A stretch of 64,000 nt of DNA from JAJCYK01 sp965224285 (GCA_965224285.1 OZ245043.1:186001-250000); one strand, 5' to 3'; shown: positions 8,931 to 17,233, numbered from the stretch's first letter. Made by a program: numbers and translations. The notes: generated by a model not told the origin, from the letters alone.

Positions 8931-9524
8931 ATGAAAGCAAACATTGATAAAACCTTTCGTATCGAAAGGCCGATAAATGAGGTTTGGGAATTCCTGAGCG
9001 ACCCACACAAAATCGTTACCTGTGTACCCGGTGCTCAGTTGACGGAGACGGTAGATGAAAAGAATTACAAAGGTACTGTCAGCATGAAAATTGGCCCGGT
9101 GGTAAGCAGCTTCAAAGGACAAATAACCATGGAAGAGCTGGACCATGAGACTTATACTATGAAAATCCTGGGTAAAGGAGTTGATACTAAGGGAAAGGGG
9201 AGCGCCAATATGGTGCTGTCCGGAAAACTGATTGACAACGGAGACCAATCCACTGAGGTGACCAATGATATGGAGATCAGTATAACTGGAAAGTTAGCTC
9301 AATTTGGTTCCCGAATGATCATGGATGTTTCTGATCAGGTATTTAAACAGTTTGTAAGCAACTTCAGAAGCCAATTGGAAGTGGCTCAAAGTGGCAATGG
9401 TGAACCTGGTAGTGAAAAAGACGTAGGGGTTGATCCCGTACCTGAAGCCAAGCCGATAAATGCTATTTCGTTGTTCTTCTCAATGATTCGCTCCTGGTGG
9501 GATCGTTTGATAGGACGATCCTGA
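8931..9524 (+). CDS. coxG: CoxG: SRPBCC-fold CO dehydrogenase subunit G
   Basis: This 197-aa protein of the CoxG/SRPBCC lipid-pocket family has an N-terminal helix-grip start (residues 1-40, including CVPGAQL) and the family segments YKGTVSMKIGPV and GKLAQFGSRM. A charged linker (about 150-172) leads to an amphipathic, Trp-rich C-terminal helix (ISLFFSMIRSWWDRLI) that probably anchors it to the cytoplasmic membrane. CoxG is reported to anchor CO dehydrogenase and hand menaquinone to it, which suits a Bacteroidota host using menaquinone. It lies 17 bp after coxL and 12 bp before coxD. Confidence 0.9.
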   Translation: MKANIDKTFRIERPINEVWEFLSDPHKIVTCVPGAQLTETVDEKNYKGTVSMKIGPVVSSFKGQITMEELDHETYTMKILGKGVDTKGKGSANMVLSGKLIDNGDQSTEVTNDMEISITGKLAQFGSRMIMDVSDQVFKQFVSNFRSQLEVAQSGNGEPGSEKDVGVDPVPEAKPINAISLFFSMIRSWWDRLIGRS

Positions 9525-9536
9525 AAAGGTTCTCCC

Positions 9537-10418
9537 ATGGATACCAATAGCCAAATTGAAGCCATTCGCTTAGGATTTAAACAGCATAACTATATCCTGG
9601 ATGAAGAGTTGGCCACCATATTATTCCTCATGCTGCAGCTGCATCGTCCACTATTGGTGGAAGGACCTGCTGGGGTAGGCAAGACTGAGTTGGCCTCTTC
9701 ATTGGCTCAGCACCTGAAAACTGATTTGATCAGGTTACAATGTTATGAGGGTTTGGATATAAATTCAGCCGTTTATGAATGGAATTATCAGAAGCAACTT
9801 TTGGCGATAAAGATCCATGAGCAAAGCGCCATGTCCGACGCTGAAAAAGAACAGCACATTTTCAGTAAGGAATTTTTATTGGAACGCCCGCTGCTGCAGT
9901 CCATTACCAACGAACAGGCATCACCGGTATTATTGATCGATGAAGTGGATAGAAGTGATGAGGAATTTGAAGCCTATTTGTTGGAGCTGCTTTCCCTATT
10001 TCAGATCACTATCCCCGAACTGGGTACAGTAGAAGCCACCCACAAACCATTGGTGGTACTGACGTCGAATAGAACCAGGGAATTAAGTGATGCTCTAAAA
10101 CGAAGGTGCCTGTATCATTGGATAGGGTATCCCTCATCGGAAAAAGAAAAGGCCATTGTTCACCAACATTTGCCGCAGGTGAACACCAAATTAGCTGCTC
10201 AGATTGTGGAGTTCGTTCAAGAACTCCGGGAAATGCAGCTAAATAAAACACCTGGGGTAGCAGAGTCACTGGATTGGGCTGAAAGTTTATTTACCTTGGG
10301 AAGGAGCCACTTGGATCAGCAATCCATAAAAAATACCCTGGGGTGCTTACTGAAATCCACTGATGATATTCACTTGGTATTGGACAGCCAACTTTACCAG
10401 GCGAAATCCGCGTCGTAA
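9537..10418 (+). CDS. coxD: CoxD: MoxR-type AAA+ ATPase for active-site maturation
   Basis: This 293-aa AAA+ ATPase has Walker A GPAGVGKT at residues 43-50, Walker B LLIDEVD with Asp135-Glu136, and a sensor region LTSNRTRELSDALKRRC. In Oligotropha, CoxD works with CoxE and CoxF to install sulfur and copper in the [CuSMoO2] centre of CoxL. The neighbouring VWA protein gene, 3 bp downstream, is the expected CoxE partner. A paralogue at 27338 serves the second operon and shares the same motif layout. Confidence 0.92.
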   Translation: MDTNSQIEAIRLGFKQHNYILDEELATILFLMLQLHRPLLVEGPAGVGKTELASSLAQHLKTDLIRLQCYEGLDINSAVYEWNYQKQLLAIKIHEQSAMSDAEKEQHIFSKEFLLERPLLQSITNEQASPVLLIDEVDRSDEEFEAYLLELLSLFQITIPELGTVEATHKPLVVLTSNRTRELSDALKRRCLYHWIGYPSSEKEKAIVHQHLPQVNTKLAAQIVEFVQELREMQLNKTPGVAESLDWAESLFTLGRSHLDQQSIKNTLGCLLKSTDDIHLVLDSQLYQAKSAS

Positions 10419-10421
10419 CTC

Positions 10422-11555
10422 ATGAGACCTCTGACATACCAACCGCTGGAACATCAATTGATGTCTTTTTCCACATTCCTGCGGCAGCATGGTTTCACTC
10501 ATGGCATTCAGGAAACCCTGGATCTGATCAGGTCAGTGGAAATTCTAGAGCGGCCCACTGAGCTAAATATCCGGGTAGCCGGCAAGTCTATATTATGCAG
10601 TAATAGTGAGGATCACCGCCGATTTAACCCTTTGTTTGATGATTACTGGAAAGGAGACTCTAAACGATTTAAAAGCAACCTATCAATATCCAAAAGATTT
10701 AAGGAAAAGCAAGGCATCAATTCTTTAATTTGGATGGGTAAAACTTCTACGGCAGAGGACTCTGAGAATGAACCTGGCCGCCAGGTGTCAGGAGCAAACC
10801 AACAGGAGCGATTGAGAAAAACAGACTTTTCCAAGCTCTCAGAATTGGAAAGTCAACAGTTGGAGGTATTGGCTAAAAGGCTATATCGTGAGATGGATCA
10901 TAGGCTGAGTCGAAGATGGCGAGGCTCCTACGGTTCTGGTAAATTGGATTTACGTCGGACTATCAGGCAAAATATATCCAGCGGGGATAACTGGGGAGTG
11001 TTGCGCTTTAAACGTCGAAAACCGCGCAAACCACGACTGGTGGTATTTCTGGATGTCAGCGGCTCAATGGATACCTATAGCTTTTATCTCTTGAAGTTTA
11101 TTTATGAATTGCAAACCAGCTTTCAGCAGGTGGAAACCTTTTTGTTCAGCACGCGCTTACATTATATCAGTGATTTAGTCAGAAAGGGCCAATTGCCAGT
11201 GGTATTGGATAAGCTAAAGTTTCGGGCAGAAGGTTGGTCGAGCGGTACTACTATGGGGTCTTGCCTCCGGGTCTTCAATCGTGATTATGCCAAGTTTATA
11301 CTTTCCAGAAAATCGGTGGTCCTGGTGTTGAGTGATGGTTTGGATACCGGTGACACTGAAATATTGTCAAATGAGCTCAAGCAAATTTCGCGGCGCACCA
11401 GAAAAATTATCTGGCTCAATCCGTTAATGGGTATGAAAGGTTATCAGCCACTGGCAAAGGGCATGCGCACGGCCATGCCGATCCTGGATATTTTTGCACC
11501 GGCTCACAACCTTCAAAGTTTACTGGAACTGGAAAAGCACCTTCAACATGTTTAA
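10422..11555 (+). CDS. coxE: CoxE: von Willebrand factor A domain maturation protein
   Basis: This 377-aa protein has a helical N-terminal half and a C-terminal VWA domain. The metal-ion-dependent adhesion motif DVSGS is at residues 211-215, with the second Thr site in SSGTTMGS and a third Asp in LSDGLDTGD. MoxR/VWA pairs act as chaperones, and CoxE with CoxD is needed for maturation of the CO dehydrogenase Mo-Cu site. The stop codon overlaps the ATG of the XdhC-YHS gene by 8 bp, so the operon continues. A basic patch lies just before the VWA domain. Confidence 0.9.
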   Translation: MRPLTYQPLEHQLMSFSTFLRQHGFTHGIQETLDLIRSVEILERPTELNIRVAGKSILCSNSEDHRRFNPLFDDYWKGDSKRFKSNLSISKRFKEKQGINSLIWMGKTSTAEDSENEPGRQVSGANQQERLRKTDFSKLSELESQQLEVLAKRLYREMDHRLSRRWRGSYGSGKLDLRRTIRQNISSGDNWGVLRFKRRKPRKPRLVVFLDVSGSMDTYSFYLLKFIYELQTSFQQVETFLFSTRLHYISDLVRKGQLPVVLDKLKFRAEGWSSGTTMGSCLRVFNRDYAKFILSRKSVVLVLSDGLDTGDTEILSNELKQISRRTRKIIWLNPLMGMKGYQPLAKGMRTAMPILDIFAPAHNLQSLLELEKHLQHV

Positions 11556-12492
11556 TAACTATTTGGCTAAAGCTCAGGAGTTGATGATGGCCGGCAAGCC
11601 ATTTGTAGTGGCAGTGGTGGTGAATCACCAGCCTCCAGTATCTGGCAAACCCGGCTACCGGGCTATCATTACGGGTGATGGAGAGATTTGGGGATGGATT
11701 GGAGGCGGTTGCAGTCAGGCAATCATACAGGAGGAGGCTTTGGTTGCCCTCAAAAACGACAAACCCAGATTTATTCGCATTACCCCGGAGCCCGCCGATG
11801 CTCCAGAAGGTGTTAGTGAACGTAGAATGACTTGCCACAGTGGCGGAACTTTAGAGATATTTATGGAACCTGTAAACAACCCATTTCAATTAATTATATT
11901 TGGCAGCTCAGCGGTAGCCAAGATGCTCAGTGATCTGGCAAAAGCCATGGAGATTAAGGTGGTGGCGGTTGGTCCAAATAGTGACAGCCTGGTAAGCGCT
12001 GATCGCTGTTTCCTTGACTATGATCCTGTAGAATTAGCTAAAGTAAATACCTCGGGTTATATGGTGGTTGCAACCCAGGGCGAAGCTGATGAACTAGCCC
12101 TGGAAACTGCTCTTAAATTGAACCCAGAATATTGTGCTTTCGTAGCCAGCGCCGCGAAGTCAAGGGCTATCTGGGAGAGTCTCAGAGCTCGGGGAATCAG
12201 TCAACAAATACTTGATGAAATTAGATCGCCTGCAGGCTTGGATATCGGAGCCACCCTTCCATCGGAAATTGCTCTAAGCATCCTAGCCGAAATTATCAAA
12301 ACTAGGAGAAGAGATCAGGTTACTGAAATTGAGGAACCAGATATTGCAATAGATCCAATTTGTGGAATGTCGGTAAAAATTACCGCTGATGCTCTCCACA
12401 GTGGGTATCAAGAGCATAATTTTTACTTTTGCGGAGCTGGATGCAAGGCGACTTTTGATGCTCACCCGGAGGAATATGTGACTTCACCATAG
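11548..12492 (+). CDS. XdhC/CoxI-family protein fused to a C-terminal YHS domain (CoxF-like)
   Basis: This 314-aa protein has three parts. The N-terminal XdhC domain shows GWIGGGCSQ (residues 49-57) and the cysteine in MTCHSGG (about 93-100). The middle Rossmann-like half ends in the family motif GLDIGATLPSEIALSILAEI (229-248 region). A YHS domain at about 268-311 has Cys272, Cys295 and Cys299. XdhC proteins bind molybdenum cofactor and take part in its sulfuration. YHS domains are metal-binding modules often attached to heavy-metal ATPases. An upstream in-frame start at 11494 lies inside coxE; the ATG at 11548, overlapping the coxE stop, is preferred. The position matches CoxF of known cox operons. 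Confidence 0.88.
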   Translation: MFNNYLAKAQELMMAGKPFVVAVVVNHQPPVSGKPGYRAIITGDGEIWGWIGGGCSQAIIQEEALVALKNDKPRFIRITPEPADAPEGVSERRMTCHSGGTLEIFMEPVNNPFQLIIFGSSAVAKMLSDLAKAMEIKVVAVGPNSDSLVSADRCFLDYDPVELAKVNTSGYMVVATQGEADELALETALKLNPEYCAFVASAAKSRAIWESLRARGISQQILDEIRSPAGLDIGATLPSEIALSILAEIIKTRRRDQVTEIEEPDIAIDPICGMSVKITADALHSGYQEHNFYFCGAGCKATFDAHPEEYVTSP

Positions 12493-12883
12493 GTTTTTTA
12501 CGGTAATGGGGCCAAATCATACCCCGATTGGTGAATGCTGCCCCCAGTGTGATAATAGATCCGATTTGATAGAAAGTCATTACACCGGTTAAACTGCTGT
12601 ACAAGATCATGGTAGTGGCTATCAAGATTAAACCAAGGGAGACCAGAGTTCGCAGGCCACCGTATTTCTTGACAATGCCGACTACCATTAAAAGAATCAG
12701 GGCGGTAGTAATATAATTCTGCCAGGGCACATGATAGCTCGATATACCGCATATGGTGATAGCACTGCCGTAGGCCATTAAACACAAAGGACATTTAGGC
12801 ACCAGGAACAACAGTATAGCAAAAACCCAGGATGGGGATTTAAGTACTTTGCCTAGCTGAAATTTATGTTTTTTAGCGTACAT
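12380..12883 (-). CDS. Small membrane protein with a Cys-Pro-Leu-Cys motif
   Basis: A protein of about 167 aa on the opposite strand. It has about four hydrophobic segments, the first of them followed by KCPLCLMAYGSA (Cys-Pro-x-Cys at a membrane edge). The last 60 residues are polar. The C-terminal part overlaps the 3' end of the XdhC-YHS gene by 113 bp, tail to tail. The ATG at 12883 is chosen over a TTG at 12922. The CPxC pair recalls metal-binding or thiol-redox membrane proteins such as MerC-like ones, but I do not assign a family. It may be an accessory of the CO dehydrogenase cluster or unrelated. Confidence 0.6.
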   Translation of the reverse strand: MYAKKHKFQLGKVLKSPSWVFAILLFLVPKCPLCLMAYGSAITICGISSYHVPWQNYITTALILLMVVGIVKKYGGLRTLVSLGLILIATTMILYSSLTGVMTFYQIGSIITLGAAFTNRGMIWPHYRKKPMVKSHIPPGEHQKSPCIQLRKSKNYALDTHCGEHQR

Positions 12884-12963
12884 TGAGATCCTGAAGAATA
12901 TACCTAAAAAATTTAAGGTCAAGAAATTTCAAGCGCTGCTTTCCCAAATAATAGTGCATCATA

Positions 12964-13962
12964 ATGATCGATATCAAGGACAATCTTAAGACCTGGAGAA
13001 AAGAGGAAGGTAAATTTTGTATTGCTACCATAATAAGGACTTGGCGTTCGGCCCCTCGCAAAGAAGGTGCCGCCATGTTGGTCCGGGAAGACGGTTTGAT
13101 GACCGGCTCGGTAAGTGGAGGATGTGTGGAAGGGGATGTGATCAGAGAAGCACAGCAGGTACTGCAAGGGGGGGAGGCTAAGAAATTGTCATATGGTGTG
13201 GTGGATGAAGATGCCTGGTCCGTAGGCCTCTCTTGTGGTGGTCAAATCGACTTGTGGCTGGAACCGGTAGATCCATCCGAAGCGATTTGGGATGAATGGC
13301 TTGAAAAAATTGAGTCGGACCAGGGTTGTATATTGGTCACTCGCTTGGAGCATCCCGGTGAGAAATTTCTATTTAACCCTGATCGGCCTTCAACTTTGCC
13401 AGCAGACCTTCAGGAAGCCTGCAATGCGGCATACCGGCAACATAAAACCCAAATTGCAGGGGATTATTTTCTCAATGTATTTCCCTCCAGAAGTAGGATG
13501 ATTATTATAGGCGCTGCTCATATATCGCTCGATCTGATCGGACTGGCCCATAAATTTAATTTTGAAACCATTGTAATTGATCCCAGGGGGATATTTACTC
13601 AGAATGAGAGGATGGACCCTAAACCAGACCAAGTATACCAGGCATGGCCGGCAGACATACTACCGAAGTTAAAGCCAGATGCCAATACCTATGTAGTGGT
13701 ATTGACCCATGATCCAAAGATCGATGACCAGGCATTGCAAATGGTGCTATCAAAGCAAGTTGAAGTGGCTTATGTAGGAGCCTTGGGTAGTAGGAAAACC
13801 CATGCTAAAAGGACCGCCAGATTAAGGGAAGCAGGATTGGATGAGGAGCAGATCCAGAAGATTAGTGCACCTGTGGGGCTCCCTATAAACGCCAGGGATC
13901 CTTCGGAGATAGCGTTGAGCATTATGGCTCAGGTCATCTTCGTGAAAAACCGTTATTTGTGA
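12964..13962 (+). CDS. XdhC/CoxI-family molybdenum hydroxylase maturation protein
   Basis: This 332-aa protein has a complete XdhC domain pair. The N-terminal half has the RSAPRKEGAAM segment and SVSGGCVEGDV (about residues 48-58), plus LSCGGQIDLWLEP (80-92 region). The C-terminal Rossmann half has IIIGAAHIS, a conserved VVLTHDPKIDD segment and YVGALGSRKT, and ends with GLPINARDPSEIALSIMAQV. XdhC binds molybdopterin cofactor, protects its sulfurated form and inserts it into the apo-hydroxylase. It is more canonical than the YHS-fused copy upstream. It overlaps sufU tail to tail by 10 bp. Confidence 0.92.
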   Translation: MIDIKDNLKTWRKEEGKFCIATIIRTWRSAPRKEGAAMLVREDGLMTGSVSGGCVEGDVIREAQQVLQGGEAKKLSYGVVDEDAWSVGLSCGGQIDLWLEPVDPSEAIWDEWLEKIESDQGCILVTRLEHPGEKFLFNPDRPSTLPADLQEACNAAYRQHKTQIAGDYFLNVFPSRSRMIIIGAAHISLDLIGLAHKFNFETIVIDPRGIFTQNERMDPKPDQVYQAWPADILPKLKPDANTYVVVLTHDPKIDDQALQMVLSKQVEVAYVGALGSRKTHAKRTARLREAGLDEEQIQKISAPVGLPINARDPSEIALSIMAQVIFVKNRYL

Positions 13963-14375
13963 TCTTTATAGAACTTATGGAAGGCATCCCAACTCAAACG
14001 GGCACACTGTTCACGTCCTGGATAATGACTGGACAGGGCTAGGCCGGCATAAAGCTCGGACATGTCTTTCTCTTTACCTTGCAGACAATAGTAAAAGTAT
14101 CCTAATGCCAATCCTGCGTCAGCTATATTTTTGTTATTAATCTCTTCAACCAGTAACGAAGTTGAGGCGGTGGAAATAGCACAACCATGGCCATAGAATG
14201 AAATATTGCTGATGCGGTCATCCCTGAGATCAAAGTAAAGGTCGAATTGATCTCCGCATATCGGATTGTAAGCAGGTATAATATATTCTGCCGAAGCCTG
14301 TTTCAAAAGGCCCGGAGGCTTTTTATGTCGGCTCAAAATCGCTCTATTATATAGGGCTTTAAGCTTTTCATTCAT
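13953..14375 (-). CDS. sufU: SufU-type iron-sulfur scaffold/zinc sulfurtransferase
   Basis: This 140-aa protein of the SufU/IscU family has the conserved Cys40-Gly-Asp42, Cys65 (in GHGCAIS) and Cys124 (in REQCARLSW). These are the Zn/Fe-S ligands of Gram-positive-type SufU, with the insertion between the second and third Cys that separates SufU from IscU. It accepts sulfur from SufS and passes it to Fe-S assembly. Its start overlaps the sufS stop by 4 bp, so it forms a sufS-sufU operon on the minus strand, set inside the molybdenum island. Confidence 0.92.
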   Translation of the reverse strand: MNEKLKALYNRAILSRHKKPPGLLKQASAEYIIPAYNPICGDQFDLYFDLRDDRISNISFYGHGCAISTASTSLLVEEINNKNIADAGLALGYFYYCLQGKEKDMSELYAGLALSSHYPGREQCARLSWDAFHKFYKDHK

Positions 14376-15589
14376 AGTAGCAGTTGTTTGGCCTCCTTCA
14401 ATGCAGACAGTAATACTTCTACTTCGTCATTATGATTGTACACTGAGAAAGAGGCTCTCACGGTCCCAGCGATGCCAAGATGGTGCATCAGGGGCTGACA
14501 GCAGTGGTGTCCTGCTCTGACGGCTATACCAGATTCAGCCAATACAGTAGCAAGGTCATGGGGGTGAACATCTTTCAGGTTAAATGAAAGAATTCCGGCA
14601 GACTCCTCCCTACGGCCATAAAGCATAACGGCATCATCCTGCTCTAACTGCTCCCAAAGTTGATTTCGCAATTGCAGACTGTGCTTTTCACAGGAATCCA
14701 CTCCCAGGGAATTGACGAACTTTACAGCAGCCTGTATCCCGGCCACTGAAGCTACTGGGGGAGTACCAGCCTCAAATTTATGGGGCGGATGCCGAAACGT
14801 AGTTTCAATTTTCGATACTTGTTGGATCATAGAGCCTCCTTGCCGATAAGGGTGCATCAACTCCAATAAGGCTAATTTTCCATAGAGAACACCTACTCCC
14901 ATTGGTCCAAACATCTTATGTCCGGAGAATGTCAGAAAATCGCAATCAAGCTCCTGTACATCTACCGTCATGTGCCCTACACTTTGGGCCGCATCAACCA
15001 AAACCAAAGTTTCATATTGGCGTGCAATTTCAATGATCTCTTTTACCGGGTTAATAATACCGGTGGCGTTATGAACCTGAGTAATGGCCAGTATTCGAGT
15101 TTTAGGGGATAGCTGTCTCTCCAGTTGAGAAAGGTCCAATGATCCATCGGCGCCCAGACTTAGTTCTCGAAAAATAGCTCCGGATTGTTTGCAGGCTAAT
15201 TGCCAGGGAACATAATTGGCGTGATGCTCCATGGCAGTTACCAGTACCTCATCTTCTGGGGTTAAATGATGTTTCCATCCGTGGGCCACCATGTTGATGG
15301 CGTCGGTGGTACCTGCAGTGAATACTATTGAGTCAATTTGCTCCGCATTGATAAAGGAGGCTACTGCTTCCCTGGCCTGTTCATATATTTTAGTGGATTG
15401 ATCAGCCAAGGGATAGATCCCTCGGTGGATGTTGGCATTCTGGTGGGAATAATATTGTGTAATCGCGTCGATTACCTGCTGAGGCTTTTGAGTAGTAGCG
15501 GCGTTGTCCAGATAGATCAATGGCCCAGCGGTATCTGGTGAGCTGGAAAACATGGGGAATTGGCCTCTGAGGTGGTAAGGATCAACCAT
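14372..15589 (-). CDS. sufS: SufS-type cysteine desulfurase
   Basis: This 405-aa PLP enzyme releases sulfur from cysteine as an enzyme persulfide. The PLP lysine lies in FSGHKMFGP (Lys225 counted from the ATG at 15589). The active-site Cys lies in RAGHHCCQP (Cys363/364), the group II (SufS/CsdA) pattern with a short loop. A TTG at 15604 would add five residues; ATG 15589 is preferred. It is the first gene of the sufS-sufU pair. In Rhodobacter, a cysteine desulfurase hands sulfur to XdhC for molybdenum cofactor sulfuration, so its place next to two xdhC genes may be functional as well as for Fe-S assembly. Confidence 0.93.
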   Translation of the reverse strand: MVDPYHLRGQFPMFSSSPDTAGPLIYLDNAATTQKPQQVIDAITQYYSHQNANIHRGIYPLADQSTKIYEQAREAVASFINAEQIDSIVFTAGTTDAINMVAHGWKHHLTPEDEVLVTAMEHHANYVPWQLACKQSGAIFRELSLGADGSLDLSQLERQLSPKTRILAITQVHNATGIINPVKEIIEIARQYETLVLVDAAQSVGHMTVDVQELDCDFLTFSGHKMFGPMGVGVLYGKLALLELMHPYRQGGSMIQQVSKIETTFRHPPHKFEAGTPPVASVAGIQAAVKFVNSLGVDSCEKHSLQLRNQLWEQLEQDDAVMLYGRREESAGILSFNLKDVHPHDLATVLAESGIAVRAGHHCCQPLMHHLGIAGTVRASFSVYNHNDEVEVLLSALKEAKQLLL

Positions 15590-15675
15590 ACGGGTGCAGG
15601 ACAAGTTTAAATATAAATAAAATGCCTCAATTGTATTTGCTTGTTAAAGTGAAGGTTTAATTTAGAAGATTAGTC

Positions 15676-16752
15676 ATGAGTCATTTATTATTAGGAACTG
15701 CCAAGGGATTGGTGGTGTATCAAAAATCTAATAGCAGTTGGAAATATGCCAGTCATCATTTTTTGGGTGTTCCGGTGTCCATCGCTATCGAAGATCCTCA
15801 CTCTGGGAATTGGTGGGTTTGTTTGGATCACAAGCATTGGGGCCCCAAAATTCATTTCAGTGAAGATAGGGGTGGTAGCTGGATTGAGGTAGGTTCACCA
15901 AAATATCCGGAACATGCGGAGTTAAGGCCAGGTTTGCCCGCAACCCTCCGTTATATTTGGTGTATTGCTTTTGGCCCACAGCCCGGAATACTGTACCTGG
16001 GAACTGAACCAGGCGGGCTGTTTAAAACTGCGGATTACGGAAAAAATTTTGAACTGGTGGAAGGGTTATGGAATCACCCCTCTCGTATTGATCATTGGTT
16101 TGGAGGTGGTCGTAATTACCCCGGTATTCATTCAATAGTGATTGATCCTAATAACGGCAACCATATTTACGTGGGGATCAGTTGCGCTGGAGTGTTTGAG
16201 TCAAATGATGGGGGAGAAAGTTGGGAGGTCAGAAACCAAGGCTTAAAAGCTGACTTTCTACCTAACCCTGAAGTTGAGGTGGGGCATGACCCCCATTTAG
16301 TCCTGGCCTGTCAGGAGCATCCGCGGGTGATGTGGCAGCAAAATCATTGTGGTATTTTTAGATCTGAAGACGGTGGTTTAAGCTGGAGAGACATTACTGA
16401 TGCCAAGGAATTAGGTAGATATGGGTTTACTATTGCGATTGACCACCAAGATCCCTTACGCGCTTGGGTAATACCTGCTACCAGTGACGCTCAAAGAATT
16501 GCCATTGACCAACGCCTGTTGGTAATGCATACAGAGGATGGTGGTAGTACTTGGATTGAACAACGTAATGGATTGCCTCAATCACATTGTTTTGATATTG
16601 TGCTCAGACATGCTTTTGATATAGCAGATGATACATTGGTTTTCGGTACTTCAGCTGGTAGCCTTTACTGTAGTTATAATAGAGGTAATAGCTGGAATGC
16701 CCTCAATCATCATCTGCCCCGGATATTTTCAGTAATACATACCCATATATAA
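15676..16752 (+). CDS. WD40/YVTN/BNR-type beta-propeller protein (copy 2)
   Basis: This 358-aa protein is a paralogue of the protein at 3901, with roughly half of the positions identical by eye. Asp-box blades are visible as SEDRGGSWIEV, SNDGGESWEVR, SEDGGLSWRDI and TEDGGSTWIEQ. The same His/Cys landmarks are kept: CLDHKHWG, HPSRIDHWFGGGR, ISCAGVFES, VGHDPHL and WQQNHCGIFR. No signal peptide is seen. It is divergent from sufS, with the start 86 bp away, so the two share a control region. The two copies bracket CO dehydrogenase cluster I. Sialidase activity is not supported. Confidence 0.72.
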   Translation: MSHLLLGTAKGLVVYQKSNSSWKYASHHFLGVPVSIAIEDPHSGNWWVCLDHKHWGPKIHFSEDRGGSWIEVGSPKYPEHAELRPGLPATLRYIWCIAFGPQPGILYLGTEPGGLFKTADYGKNFELVEGLWNHPSRIDHWFGGGRNYPGIHSIVIDPNNGNHIYVGISCAGVFESNDGGESWEVRNQGLKADFLPNPEVEVGHDPHLVLACQEHPRVMWQQNHCGIFRSEDGGLSWRDITDAKELGRYGFTIAIDHQDPLRAWVIPATSDAQRIAIDQRLLVMHTEDGGSTWIEQRNGLPQSHCFDIVLRHAFDIADDTLVFGTSAGSLYCSYNRGNSWNALNHHLPRIFSVIHTHI

Positions 16753-16841
16753 ATAACCAAGCTTTGTAGGACCTCCGAACCGGTAAAAGGGGTTTAATTT
16801 CCCAGTGATACCCTTACATCCAATTTTGAGTTGGAATTCAG

Positions 16842-16988
16842 GCTCCCCCTAAATACCCGGATTGGTCACAGATCAAATTGGTGGTTTCAAAAGGCCTGGA
16901 TCTGGAACCCGAAAATTCCATTGCCGCCATTATCAATGGAAATGAGGTATACGGACTTGAGGTGATGCTTGATCTGCTATGGCGTTAA
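16842..16988 (+). pseudogene. Possible 3' gene remnant (about 48 codons, no start)
   Basis: The frame reads as ordinary-looking protein (APPKYPDWSQIK, then an LDLEPENSIAAIINGNEVYG segment, ending in LDLLWR and a stop). It has no start codon between the upstream stop at about 16827 and the end. Its amino-acid composition is typical of a real coding tail. It could be the decayed end of a gene lost after rearrangement, or chance. I do not recognise the family. Confidence 0.35.
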
Positions 16989-17128
16989 TTCACGCTTTTC
17001 TTGGAATTGTACAAAAAATAATTTTGCCTTTCAGGTAGAGTTGGTAATGGTGACATTATTTGGGTTAGCCGGATATAGCCAAATGAAGTAATGCTGAAAA
17101 CCGACAGTTGGGTAAAATAGGAGCCATA

Positions 17129-17161
17129 TTTGTTAAAAATGTTAAAATAATTATATATTTT
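17129..17161 (+). promoter_or_regulatory. Bacteroidota-type -33/-7 promoter candidate
   Basis: TTTG at 17129-17132 is followed after 21 bp by TATATTTT at 17154-17161, one base off the TAnnTTTG -7 consensus of Bacteroidota sigma-ABfr promoters. The lipoprotein gene starts 72 bp downstream. The flanks are A+T-rich, so chance matches are likely. Confidence 0.35.
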
Positions 17162-17233
17162 CATCTAAAAATAATATATTAGCTATTACACCAGCGCCTA
17201 AAAATTTAAATCATCGCATTAAATCTTAAAAAA

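Larger units (their letters stand above)
16753..17233. other. 481-bp intergenic region with a gene remnant and a promoter-like stretch
   Basis: No complete gene is visible. Bases 16842-16988 keep an open reading frame without a start codon (separate entry). The last 110 bp before the lipoprotein gene are very A+T-rich and hold a Bacteroidota-like promoter candidate (separate entry). Nothing else is recognisable. Confidence 0.6.

Noticed and set aside
12498..12794. 98-aa minus-strand frame in the same region as the CPLC protein
   Set aside because: Composition is unlike a protein and it overlaps the better-supported membrane-protein frame.
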